From NCBI GenBank assembly GCA_900550185.1, contig URRN01000137.1, positions 1-5,587 on the forward strand: a stretch of 5,587 bases of DNA, given 5' to 3'. Source of the stretch: an uncultured Collinsella sp. GTDB lineage: Bacteria; Actinomycetota; Coriobacteriia; Coriobacteriales; Coriobacteriaceae. A program made the translations under genes and the position numbers. How positions within the stretch are numbered: position 1 is the first letter of the stretch; each line of letters opens with the position of its first letter. The notes beneath the pieces were generated by a model, which saw only the letters and a list, made by a program, of their open reading frames with translations, was not told the DNA's origin and ran no database searches. Shown here piece by piece: positions 1-5,083 of this stretch.

Positions 1-1
1 G

Positions 2-337
2 TCAGTGCTGGCTCTTCGCCTTGAGCGCGCCTGCATGGCGTGGCAGGTGGGCGTGGGCACGCGTGAGGACGAGTTGTTGGCCGCCGCGCGCGACCTGGAC
101 GTGCGAGCGCTCGAGACCTTTGCCATCACGGTGGGGCAGGCGCTCGCCCTGGGTGCCCCACTTGCCGAGACGCTGGCCGCTCAAAGTCGCGAGATCCGTG
201 CGGCTCATCGCGCCGCGGTCGAGCGTGAGATCGAGCGTGCGCCCGTCAAGCTGCTGATTCCCACCGGCACGCTCATCTTGCCGGCGTTGCTTCTGTCCAT
301 ATTGGGCCCGCTGCTGGGAGCAGGCGGGATGATGTAG
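2..337 (+). CDS. tadC: TadC-like pilus platform protein, C-terminal fragment (5' end outside window)
   Basis: The reading frame is open from the window edge, so the N-terminal part is missing and the GTG at 5 is not likely to be the true start. The visible ~111 residues match the end of a type II secretion F / TadB-TadC domain: a helical, Arg/Glu-rich cytoplasmic stretch, then a basic amphipathic segment ending E-R-A-P-V-K-L-L (about 226-255), then a final membrane helix with the P-T-G-T-L-I-L-P pattern, ending G-G-M-M. Family knowledge: TadB and TadC are polytopic inner-membrane proteins that form the assembly platform engaged by the TadA ATPase during Flp pilus extrusion. Its position directly before flp favours TadC over TadB, as an inference. 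The stop is 10 bases before the flp start, consistent with one operon. Confidence 0.78.
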   Translation, partial: SVLALRLERACMAWQVGVGTREDELLAAARDLDVRALETFAITVGQALALGAPLAETLAAQSREIRAAHRAAVEREIERAPVKLLIPTGTLILPALLLSILGPLLGAGGMM

Positions 338-347
338 GGAGGAATAC

Positions 348-581
348 ATGAACACGATGACTGACGCTGCTGGCAAGGTCCAGGGCTGGGCGTTTTGCCG
401 GGCGGCACATGTTCGTCAGCGCGCCAAGGAACTATTGCAGGAGGAGAGTGCACAGGGTACCACCGAGTATGCCATCTTGGTCGGCGTGCTCGTGGTGATC
501 GCGATTATCGCCATCGTCGCATTTAAGGGCAAGGTCCAAGATCTATGGAACGCTATCAGCGAGGGCATCAACAGCCTGTAG
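348..581 (+). CDS. flp: Flp family type IVb major pilin precursor
   Basis: This 77-aa protein has the Flp architecture. A long basic leader is followed by A35-Q-G-T-T-E40-Y41, a hydrophobic helix (about 41-58, A-I-L-V-G-V-L-V-V-I-A-I-I) and a short charged tail ending F-K-G-K-V-Q-D-L-W-N-A-I. The Glu-Tyr pair is the hallmark of Flp pilins. If Glu is at mature position +5, as in the family rule, cleavage falls after Ala35 and leaves a 42-residue mature pilin. The leader is longer than usual, and an in-frame ATG at 357 is a minor alternative start. The ATG at 348 has an excellent ribosome-binding site (AGGGAGG at 336-342, 5-base spacing). As the major fibre subunit it should be needed in large excess over its neighbours; a hairpin just past its stop fits that need. 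Confidence 0.93.
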   Translation: MNTMTDAAGKVQGWAFCRAAHVRQRAKELLQEESAQGTTEYAILVGVLVVIAIIAIVAFKGKVQDLWNAISEGINSL

Positions 582-1108
582 AGGGCGAGCGCCCCGTCGG
601 GGTGCTGCTGGTGTTTGCTTGCCTGACCGTGGCGATAGCGGCGGTGCTTTGGGGGCTTAACGCCGCGCGGCAGCAGCGCCCTGGGGCCGCCTTCGATTCG
701 GGCTCAGATTCGGCGGTGGCGTCTCAAAAAGATGAGATGCGAGATGCGGACGATTCGGATGTCGCTGTCACGGCGCAAACCTTTCTGCGGACGCTCGACA
801 AGCGGTCTGGCACTGCGACGGATTCGCCTGAGGACAACGCGATTGCGGTCCGGCTTGCATGGTCCGAGGGCCGATCGATGACCGAGGCAGCGGCGGATAT
901 GTTACGCGCCTACCGCGAGGTGCCAACGGCCCAGCTCGCCCTGAGCGGCTATCTCGATATTAAGGGCAACGTATGGGGCGCCATCGTGCGCGATGGGCGC
1001 GGCTGGGTCGATATGGTGACGGTTGCCGCGGATACTGGCGATGCTTCGTGTCGTCTGCGCGCCGTGCGTCTGGTCCCGCAAACAATAAGCTCAGAGGAGG
1101 GATCGTGA
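545..1108 (+). CDS. Unrecognised single-pass membrane protein of the Tad operon
   Basis: I do not recognise a family. From the ATG at 545 it is 187 aa: a polar N-terminus, one membrane helix (about residues 18-38, V-G-V-L-L-V-F-A-C-L-T-V-A-I), an acidic Ser/Asp-rich linker (about 45-75) and a C-terminal domain. That domain has an Ala-rich helical part (about 95-130) and a probable beta-rich end (G-Y-L-D-I-K-G-N-V-W-G-A-I-V, then R-G-W-V-D-M-V-T-V). With basic residues both before and after the helix, topology is not certain, but a soluble domain outside the membrane is likely. The 545 start overlaps flp by 37 bases and has only a weak AAGG at 531-534. GTG at 602 is an alternative that would leave almost nothing before the helix and would place the start within a hairpin. 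Its place between two pilin genes suggests a pilus-assembly accessory. Confidence 0.72.
   Translation: MERYQRGHQQPVEGERPVGVLLVFACLTVAIAAVLWGLNAARQQRPGAAFDSGSDSAVASQKDEMRDADDSDVAVTAQTFLRTLDKRSGTATDSPEDNAIAVRLAWSEGRSMTEAAADMLRAYREVPTAQLALSGYLDIKGNVWGAIVRDGRGWVDMVTVAADTGDASCRLRAVRLVPQTISSEEGS
588..606 (+). promoter_or_regulatory. GC-rich hairpin directly after the flp stop codon
   Basis: AGCGCCCC (588-595) pairs with GGGGTGCT (599-606) around a GTC loop, giving 8 base pairs with one G-U pair. It starts 7 bases after the flp stop. No T-run follows, so it does not look like a complete intrinsic terminator. It could act as a 3' mRNA stabiliser or partial attenuator that raises flp message over the rest of the operon; this role is inferred. 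It lies inside the beginning of the next coding region. Confidence 0.5.
1093..1101 (+). promoter_or_regulatory. Strong ribosome-binding site of the small pilin gene
   Basis: AGAGGAGGG sits 8 bases before the ATG at 1110 and fixes that start. It lies in the last codons of the preceding gene, whose stop is at 1106-1108, so the two genes are likely translationally coupled. Confidence 0.75.
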
Positions 1109-1109
1109 A

Positions 1110-1328
1110 ATGCATGGCGTTCTGCGTGAAGAGGTTGCCCAAGCGACTGTGGAATACGCCATCGTCACGGTGGCGCTGTTATCGATCGTGCTGGCGATTG
1201 TGGGACTTTGGCGTGCTGGCACCGATGGGCGCTTGGCGGCGCTGGTCGAGCGGGCGGCATCTCACGGCGTCACCTCGACATCGGTTGTCGACGCTGCTGC
1301 GGGTGCTAAGGACATCGCGTTGTATTGA
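1110..1328 (+). CDS. Small Flp/TadE-like pilin or pseudopilin
   Basis: This 72-aa protein has a 10-residue leader with a Glu pair (L-R-E-E-V-A10), then Q-A-T-V-E15-Y16, and a hydrophobic helix over about 16-34 (A-I-V-T-V-A-L-L-S-I-V-L-A-I-V-G-L-W). The E-Y pair and short length resemble Flp. The A-Q-A-T-V-E box is shared with the TadE-like proteins of the same operon. Predicted cleavage after Ala10 gives a 62-residue mature protein with a weakly charged tail rich in Ala, Val and Ser. It is probably a minor pilin or initiator subunit inserted in the inner membrane by the same route as Flp. It is less hydrophobic and has a longer tail than the upstream Flp, so it is not a simple duplicate. The start is supported by a strong ribosome-binding site. 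Confidence 0.82.
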   Translation: MHGVLREEVAQATVEYAIVTVALLSIVLAIVGLWRAGTDGRLAALVERAASHGVTSTSVVDAAAGAKDIALY

Positions 1329-1800
1329 TATCGCGCGCGATGACCGGGCGCAGTCTACGGTCGAGGCCGCTTTTTTGCTGCCGACGTTTCTGACGCTCAT
1401 CCTTCTCGCACTGCAACCGGTGTGCCTGCTCTATACGCGCGCGGTCATGGAGTCTGCCGCCGCCGAGACCGCGCGGCTCATGACCACGACGACGGCGGAG
1501 GACGACGATCTTAAGGAGTTCACCCGCCGCCGGCTTGCCGCAGTGCCCAACGTTTCGATCTTTCATGCCGGCGGGCCGTTGTCGTGGGATATCGAGCTTG
1601 GCCGGGCCGGTGCGGGTGGCGTCTCGTCCGTGTCCGTTTCCGGCGAGGTCAAGCCGTTGCCTGTGATCGGTGCGTTTGCGCAGGCTATGGGTGGTACCGC
1701 CGAGGGCGGCTACGTTGAGCTCAAGGTCGATGTCTCGTATCAATCGCGTCCCGAATGGCTGGAGGGAGATTATGATTCGTGGATTGCTGCATGGGATTAA
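1303..1800 (+). CDS. tadE: TadE-like pseudopilin
   Basis: The protein is about 165 aa from the GTG at 1303. It has a basic leader (R-T-S-R...A-R-D-D-R-A16), then Q-S-T-V-E21-A-A-F-L-L-P27, and a membrane helix to about residue 44 (F-L-T-L-I-L-L-A-L-Q-P-V-C-L-L-Y), followed by the helical M-E-S-A-A-A-E-T-A-R-L segment typical of TadE domains. The remaining extracytoplasmic part is small and mixed. TadE-like pseudopilins are processed by the Tad prepilin peptidase and are thought to form the pilus tip or base. Start choice is the weak point: no ATG lies close to the motif and no good ribosome-binding site precedes 1303. An in-frame ATG at 1225 or a rare ATT at 1324 (after AAGGA at 1308-1312) are alternatives. 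The start overlaps the small pilin gene, so coupling is likely. Confidence 0.8.
   Translation: MLRTSRCIDIARDDRAQSTVEAAFLLPTFLTLILLALQPVCLLYTRAVMESAAAETARLMTTTTAEDDDLKEFTRRRLAAVPNVSIFHAGGPLSWDIELGRAGAGGVSSVSVSGEVKPLPVIGAFAQAMGGTAEGGYVELKVDVSYQSRPEWLEGDYDSWIAAWD
1761..1768 (+). promoter_or_regulatory. Ribosome-binding site fixing the TadG-like start
   Basis: GGAGGGAG ends a few bases before the ATG at 1772 (6 bases from GGAGG). It makes 1772 the preferred start over the in-frame ATG at 1865, which has only a weak GAGGCGG upstream. It lies within the end of the tadE-like gene, so the two genes overlap by 29 bases. Confidence 0.7.
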
Positions 1801-3925
1801 GCGTTTCTGGTCTAGACGCGTTTTGACGCGTCGTCCGAGCTGCCATTGCAAGCGAGGCGGCTTTATGGGTCGAGCCGGTATCGACCTGTTTATCGAAGAC
1901 GGCGCCTATACCACGCTTTCTTCTGCCGTGGTCATCCTAGTGGTGCTCACGTTGTTGTTTTCGTCGACCGCGGCGATATGGAGCATGTCGCGTGCCGGGG
2001 ATACTCAGGTGGCGGCCGATAGCGGCGCGCTGGCGGGTGCCAACGTAGTGTCGTCCTATCACACGGCTGCCACGGTGGTTGATGCGAGCATCTTGAGTTT
2101 GGGCCTGGCGGGTTTTGCCACGATCGGGACGGGCCTGGTCGCCATCCTCATCCCGGGTGCCGAACCAGTTGCCGGCAATATGGTCGACACCGGGATTGAG
2201 ATCATTAAAACGCGCAACAAGTTTGCCAAAAGCGCATCGGAAGGCTTACAGAAAATCGAGACGGCTCTGCCATATCTGATCGCCGCGCGTGCCACGCAGG
2301 CGGTGTCGGCGCAGGATACCGATAGTGTGACCTATACCGGTACGGCGCTTGCCGTGCCCAGGACATCCGAATCGGACTTTGCCGCGCTCAAAGGGTCAGA
2401 GATCTCGACCGATACCATCGAGAGCACCTCAAAAGACCTTGACTATGCTGCCAAGGAACTGAAGAAAGCGTCCGAGAAAACGTCAAAGGCCAAGGAACGC
2501 GCCTGGCTTGCCGACTGCGGTGGATCGGACAGAGGCGCAGTCGGAAGCTGTTCGTGCATGTGGGAACGCGCGAAGAGCTTGGCGAAGCTTTCGGATATTG
2601 AGAATCAGCACTATGCCTCGAGTGTCACATGGGAGCCGCAAGTGGCGCTCGATCGCGCGAAGGCCTATTACCGCTTGCGCCTTGCAAACGAGGCGCCTCA
2701 GGGCTCAAGCGTCGAGATGAAGGCGGAGTCGGCGGCGCGCAAGGCGTTTTACACCTATGCGAGTACAGAGGTCAATCGTGCATATGTAACCGAGGGCGGA
2801 GATGAAGTTACTTCCTATATCCCGCTGTTGCCGCGCAACACTGACGAGGTGCGAGCGACGGAACTCTATTCCGATACGGCGTGGCCAACCAGTGCCATCG
2901 ATGGCAAGATGTATCTGCATTACGGAACGAGTTGCCCCAACTATAAGAAGGGGGCGCCAGGCGGGCTGGCCTCGGTTGCTGATTATGACGGGCAGGACAG
3001 ATGCAACAGATGCCATTTTGGCGTTTCGTCGCTCGGCGCCGTTGCGGCTCCTTCGACTTCTATCGAAAACGGCTTCGAGTACCACTTTGATCGATTCAAA
3101 GACGCTCTGGAAGACTACGTCGAATGCCGCAACAAAGAGCTCGAGCTCATGCGCCAGACCGAGGACGAGGCTGACCGTGCGGGTAATGCGTTTGACGAGG
3201 CCATTAGAGCGCTTTCGGGCGAGCGCCCGCGTATCGCTCCGCCCGGTCGCAACGGCGTGGTCGCCTTTGCAGTTTCGGGTGACATTACCAGCCCCGATCA
3301 ACTTAACTCCTCGTTTAACACGGCAGTCAGGCTTGGCGATCGCGGTGCTATCTCTGCCGCGGTGTTGGCACCCGATGAGGCGACGGCGCAAAACAACGTG
3401 TTTTCGCGATTTTTCTCGACATTGAAGGAACGCTCGGGCGGCGTTGCCGACGTGCTCGACGGCGTCATGGATGTTTGGGGACGGCTGCTCGTAGGATACG
3501 GTGATATCCAAGGTTCGGCCGACGAACTTATGGACGAGATGATTAAAGGCCTAGGAGGGAGCAGCGGCGCGTTGGGTTCCATCGCATCGTGGCTCGGCGA
3601 TACCGTTTCGGCGTCCATGGCGGCGTTGGGTCTGGAACCGTGCGACTTGCGCCTGCGAAAGCCGGTGCTGACCGATTCCGCCAACGTCATTAAGAGTCCG
3701 GGGTCTGACATTGATGTTCTCTCTCAAGCGCAAGACAAGCTGCGAAGTATTCCGTTGGGCGTGACCGATCCCAAGGCGCTTTGCGAGGCGTTGGAATATC
3801 AAGTCGAACGCACCATTAGCGGTACGGTGTTCACGCTTGCGGAGATTCCTCTGCCCGGCGGCGGCTCCATCCCACTTACCGTCGATGTCGCCACGCTGGT
3901 TGGCGCTCTGGGCGGTGGGTCGTAA
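1772..3925 (+). CDS. Large TadG-like pilus-assembly protein with cysteine-containing ectodomain
   Basis: This protein is 717 aa. A basic cytoplasmic N-terminus (1-35, with C24 and C26) leads to D-G44-A-Y-T-T-L-S-S and a membrane helix (about 50-70). Next comes Q79-V-A-A-D-S-G-A-L-A-G-A90, matching the Q-A-A-A-D-A-A-A-L-A-G-A signature of TadG/Flp-assembly proteins. A second hydrophobic stretch (about 105-127) is Gly-rich and could be membrane-bound or packed. A long Lys/Glu/Ala-rich helical part, probably coiled coil (about 205-350), is followed by a Cys-rich module (C388, C411, C414, C452) and a mainly helical C-terminus (C624, C671). C249, C260 and C262 lie in the helical part. C411-N-R-C-H is a CxxCH motif. 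Family members usually anchor in the inner membrane and act outside it; here the ectodomain is unusually large. It ends by overlapping the next ATG by one base (TAATG). Confidence 0.78.
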   Translation: MIRGLLHGIKRFWSRRVLTRRPSCHCKRGGFMGRAGIDLFIEDGAYTTLSSAVVILVVLTLLFSSTAAIWSMSRAGDTQVAADSGALAGANVVSSYHTAATVVDASILSLGLAGFATIGTGLVAILIPGAEPVAGNMVDTGIEIIKTRNKFAKSASEGLQKIETALPYLIAARATQAVSAQDTDSVTYTGTALAVPRTSESDFAALKGSEISTDTIESTSKDLDYAAKELKKASEKTSKAKERAWLADCGGSDRGAVGSCSCMWERAKSLAKLSDIENQHYASSVTWEPQVALDRAKAYYRLRLANEAPQGSSVEMKAESAARKAFYTYASTEVNRAYVTEGGDEVTSYIPLLPRNTDEVRATELYSDTAWPTSAIDGKMYLHYGTSCPNYKKGAPGGLASVADYDGQDRCNRCHFGVSSLGAVAAPSTSIENGFEYHFDRFKDALEDYVECRNKELELMRQTEDEADRAGNAFDEAIRALSGERPRIAPPGRNGVVAFAVSGDITSPDQLNSSFNTAVRLGDRGAISAAVLAPDEATAQNNVFSRFFSTLKERSGGVADVLDGVMDVWGRLLVGYGDIQGSADELMDEMIKGLGGSSGALGSIASWLGDTVSASMAALGLEPCDLRLRKPVLTDSANVIKSPGSDIDVLSQAQDKLRSIPLGVTDPKALCEALEYQVERTISGTVFTLAEIPLPGGGSIPLTVDVATLVGALGGGS
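1815..1832 (+). repeat. 7-bp inverted repeat in the start of the TadG-like gene
   Basis: GACGCGT (1815-1821) and ACGCGTC (1826-1832) form a perfect 7-bp stem with a TTTG loop, 15 bases after the tadE-like stop. It is inside coding sequence and contains self-complementary ACGCGT twice, so chance is possible. It could slow or stabilise the message between the two genes. Confidence 0.3.
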
Positions 3926-4401
3926 TGAGTATCCGCATGCGTCTGCGCGAGGAGCGCGCCCAAGCGACGGTGGAGATGGCAGTGGTTACGCCCGTTTTGC
4001 TGGTGCTGGCACTCATCGTGTACAACGTCATGGTCTTTGCCAGCGCTGTCGCGCGCTTCGACCGCGTGGTGCCCGACATCGTGTTGGCGCACGCCGTGGC
4101 GTCGGAGGGGGAGGGCGACGAAAGCTCTGCCGATGCCTCGGCGACGGTTCAGACTCAAATTCTGAATGCCATGGAAGGCTATGACTTGCAGATCGAAGTG
4201 TCGAGCGAGCAAGGCGCGAAGGCATTGGATGGTGGCCTGCTCTCCCTATCCGGTACGTTTAGGACCTACACCTGCACCATGCACTATGAGCCGTGGCCAA
4301 CTTCTCTCGGCATCGCTGGCGTTCCGCTGGGGGCGCCGACAACGTTGTCGCACGAGCGCGCGGTGACGGTCGATCCGTGGCGTCCGGGGGTGGTCATGTG
4401 A
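3925..4401 (+). CDS. Second TadE/TadF-like pseudopilin
   Basis: This 158-aa protein has a short basic leader (M-S-I-R-M-R-L-R-E-E-R-A12), then Q-A-T-V-E17-M-A-V-V-T-P23, and a hydrophobic helix to about residue 40 (V-L-L-V-L-A-L-I-V-Y-N-V-M-V-F-A). The Glu and the Pro six residues later are the classical TadE-type pattern. The exported part begins with an acidic Gly/Ser/Asp/Glu stretch (about 60-75), then a mixed domain ending in a Trp/Pro-rich tail (Y-E-P-W-P and D-P-W-R-P-G). The leader and box are closest to the small pilin at 1110 (both R-E-E-x-A-Q-A-T-V-E), which suggests common descent or recognition. The ATG overlaps the previous stop (TAATG) with a weak GGCGGTGGG upstream, so translation is probably coupled. 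It may be the TadF equivalent, but only the TadE-like N-terminus is diagnostic. Confidence 0.82.
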   Translation: MSIRMRLREERAQATVEMAVVTPVLLVLALIVYNVMVFASAVARFDRVVPDIVLAHAVASEGEGDESSADASATVQTQILNAMEGYDLQIEVSSEQGAKALDGGLLSLSGTFRTYTCTMHYEPWPTSLGIAGVPLGAPTTLSHERAVTVDPWRPGVVM

Positions 4402-4757
4402 CCGCGGTCTCGTCCTACATCGCTTACGCGCGGGCACTCAACAGGCTGGGTTGGACGCCGGCCGAGTTTGTGGTGGCGGAGTCGTTTGCCGTGCGCCTGC
4501 GCGGCATGCTGGGACGGCGTCCGGTTGCCGCCAACGGCCTGTCGCTCGTCATGGCGTTTCCACGCTGCTCTTCGGTCCATACGTGTTTTATGGCCTATCC
4601 CATCGACATCGCCTTCATCGATGCACGCGGCAATATCCTCGCGCGCTACGAAAACGTATGTCCCTGGTGTATGTGCTCCTGCCCCGGCGCCTGGGCGGTA
4701 TTGGAACGCCCTTCAATCCTCGCTACACCTCCCGCCCTCCAACAAGTGCCGGCGTAA
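4398..4757 (+). CDS. DUF192 (UPF0127) family protein with a cysteine cluster
   Basis: The start is the GTG at 4398, overlapping the previous TGA by 4 bases (GTGA), with a GGGGG run 7 bases upstream. The 119-aa product follows the DUF192 pattern: A27-E-S-F-A-V-R-L-R-G-M-L-G-R, then N-G-L-S-L-V-M-A-F-P, H61-T-C-F-M-A-Y-P-I-D70-I-A-F-I-D-A-R-G, and A-W-A-V-L-E103. The function of DUF192 is not established. Two features are unusual. First, six cysteines, four of them in C88-P-W-C-M-C-S-C95, where the family normally has a proline-containing loop. Second, the protein ends about 16 residues after the V-L-E motif and lacks the usual G-x-x-x-x-x-G-I/L-x-x-G-D tail. The other two frames do not restore that tail, so a simple frameshift is unlikely. 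No signal peptide is visible, so it is probably cytoplasmic. The overlap ties it to the pilus operon. Confidence 0.8.
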   Translation: MTAVSSYIAYARALNRLGWTPAEFVVAESFAVRLRGMLGRRPVAANGLSLVMAFPRCSSVHTCFMAYPIDIAFIDARGNILARYENVCPWCMCSCPGAWAVLERPSILATPPALQQVPA

Positions 4758-4776
4758 GAGATTGGCGACAGCGGAC

Positions 4777-4791
4777 TTTCGTCATACGAAA
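4777..4791 (+). promoter_or_regulatory. Palindromic candidate operator of the toxin-antitoxin module
   Basis: TTTCGT-CAT-ACGAAA is a perfect 6-bp inverted repeat with a 3-base centre, 26 bases before the toxin start in the only sizeable gap upstream of the module. No T-run follows, so it is not an intrinsic terminator of the pilus operon. A dyad of this size in the promoter region fits binding of a ribbon-helix-helix antitoxin dimer and autoregulation; binding is inferred. Confidence 0.5.
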
Positions 4792-4796
4792 TTGGG

Positions 4797-4802
4797 TAAG
4801 AT
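4797..4802 (+). promoter_or_regulatory. Possible -10 element of the toxin-antitoxin promoter
   Basis: TAAGAT matches TATAAT at 4 of 6 positions and lies just after the palindrome. The region 17 bp upstream (GACTTT) is a poor -35, so the site is weak. Another reading uses TTGGCG (4762-4767) with TACGAA (4785-4790), inside the palindrome. Either way the palindrome would cover promoter DNA. Confidence 0.25.
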
Positions 4803-4807
4803 GGAGG
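4803..4807 (+). promoter_or_regulatory. Ribosome-binding site of the toxin gene
   Basis: GGAGG lies 9 bases before the ATG at 4817 and decides that start. The nearby ATG at 4813 is in another frame and stops after four codons. Confidence 0.65.
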
Positions 4808-4816
4808 AGAAGATGC

Positions 4817-5083
4817 ATGGATGTTGAGATCCATCCCAACGCTAAAAAGCACCTGACGGAAAAGCAGGTACTAGGTGCCTGGTTCGCGGTTACTGAGTGC
4901 ATTCGCCGCGAGTCGGAGGACGAGCCGCCGAGATGGCTTGCCATTGGATGGCTTCCAGATGGTCGAAGTGTGGAACTTGTTGCGGTCGAACTAATTCGTG
5001 GATGGCTCATTATTCATGCCCTGTCTCCGGTTCAGAAGAAATTCTGGCAAGAGATCGAGCGAGCTCGGCAGAGGGGTCGATGA
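4817..5083 (+). CDS. BrnT-like / RelE-fold putative type II toxin
   Basis: This 88-aa basic protein has the layout of small RelE-superfamily or BrnT-like toxins. An opening strand (V-E-I-H-P) is followed by a helix with A-K-K-H12-L-T-E-K-Q-V-L-G-A and an acidic linker (R-E-S-E-D-E-P-P). Two strands come next (R39-W-L-A-I-G-W-L then D-G-R-S-V-E-L-V-A-V-E-L), then W-L-I-I-H-A-L and a basic helix (V-Q-K-K-F...R-A-R-Q-R-G-R). The IG-x(n)-DGR-x-VxLV-x(n)-IIHA run parallels the BrnT pattern (IG...GR...VV...II.A). Known toxins of this fold are ribosome-dependent or free ribonucleases; activity here is inferred. Toxin-first order with an overlapping downstream ribbon-helix-helix gene supports the call. 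It could also be an uncharacterised, non-toxic relative. Confidence 0.66.
   Translation: MDVEIHPNAKKHLTEKQVLGAWFAVTECIRRESEDEPPRWLAIGWLPDGRSVELVAVELIRGWLIIHALSPVQKKFWQEIERARQRGR

Noticed and set aside
2..376. Minus-strand open frame over the tadC end
   Set aside because: The plus-strand TadC-like C-terminus and the flp start explain this DNA; the antisense product is Gln/Arg-rich and unlike any family I know.
973..1302. Upstream in-frame extension of the TadE-like gene
   Set aside because: It overlaps the unknown membrane protein and the small pilin out of frame and reads as Arg/Trp/Ser-rich shadow sequence. A prepilin-type leader should be short.
1306..1851. Minus-strand open frame of 181 codons opposite the TadE-like gene
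   Set aside because: The Arg-rich product shows no motif or ribosome-binding site, and the plus strand encodes a clear TadE helix and box here.
2802..3425. Second plus-strand frame inside the TadG-like gene
   Set aside because: The Arg/Thr/Ser-rich translation is typical of an offset frame and no ribosome-binding site or domain was seen.
2705..3511. Long minus-strand open frame (268 codons) opposite the TadG-like gene
   Set aside because: It lies wholly opposite a well-supported gene with clear TadG-like features and ribosome-binding site. Its translation is Arg/Val-rich without recognisable domains, as expected for a shadow in GC-rich DNA.
3945..3959. GCGCG-AGGAG-CGCGC hairpin at the start of the second TadE-like gene
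   Set aside because: It falls on codons for the conserved R-E-E-R-A box in GC-rich sequence, so coding constraint explains it.
4777..4791. Palindrome as the pilus operon terminator
   Set aside because: The stem is A/T-rich and short and no T-run follows; position upstream of the toxin gene favours an operator.
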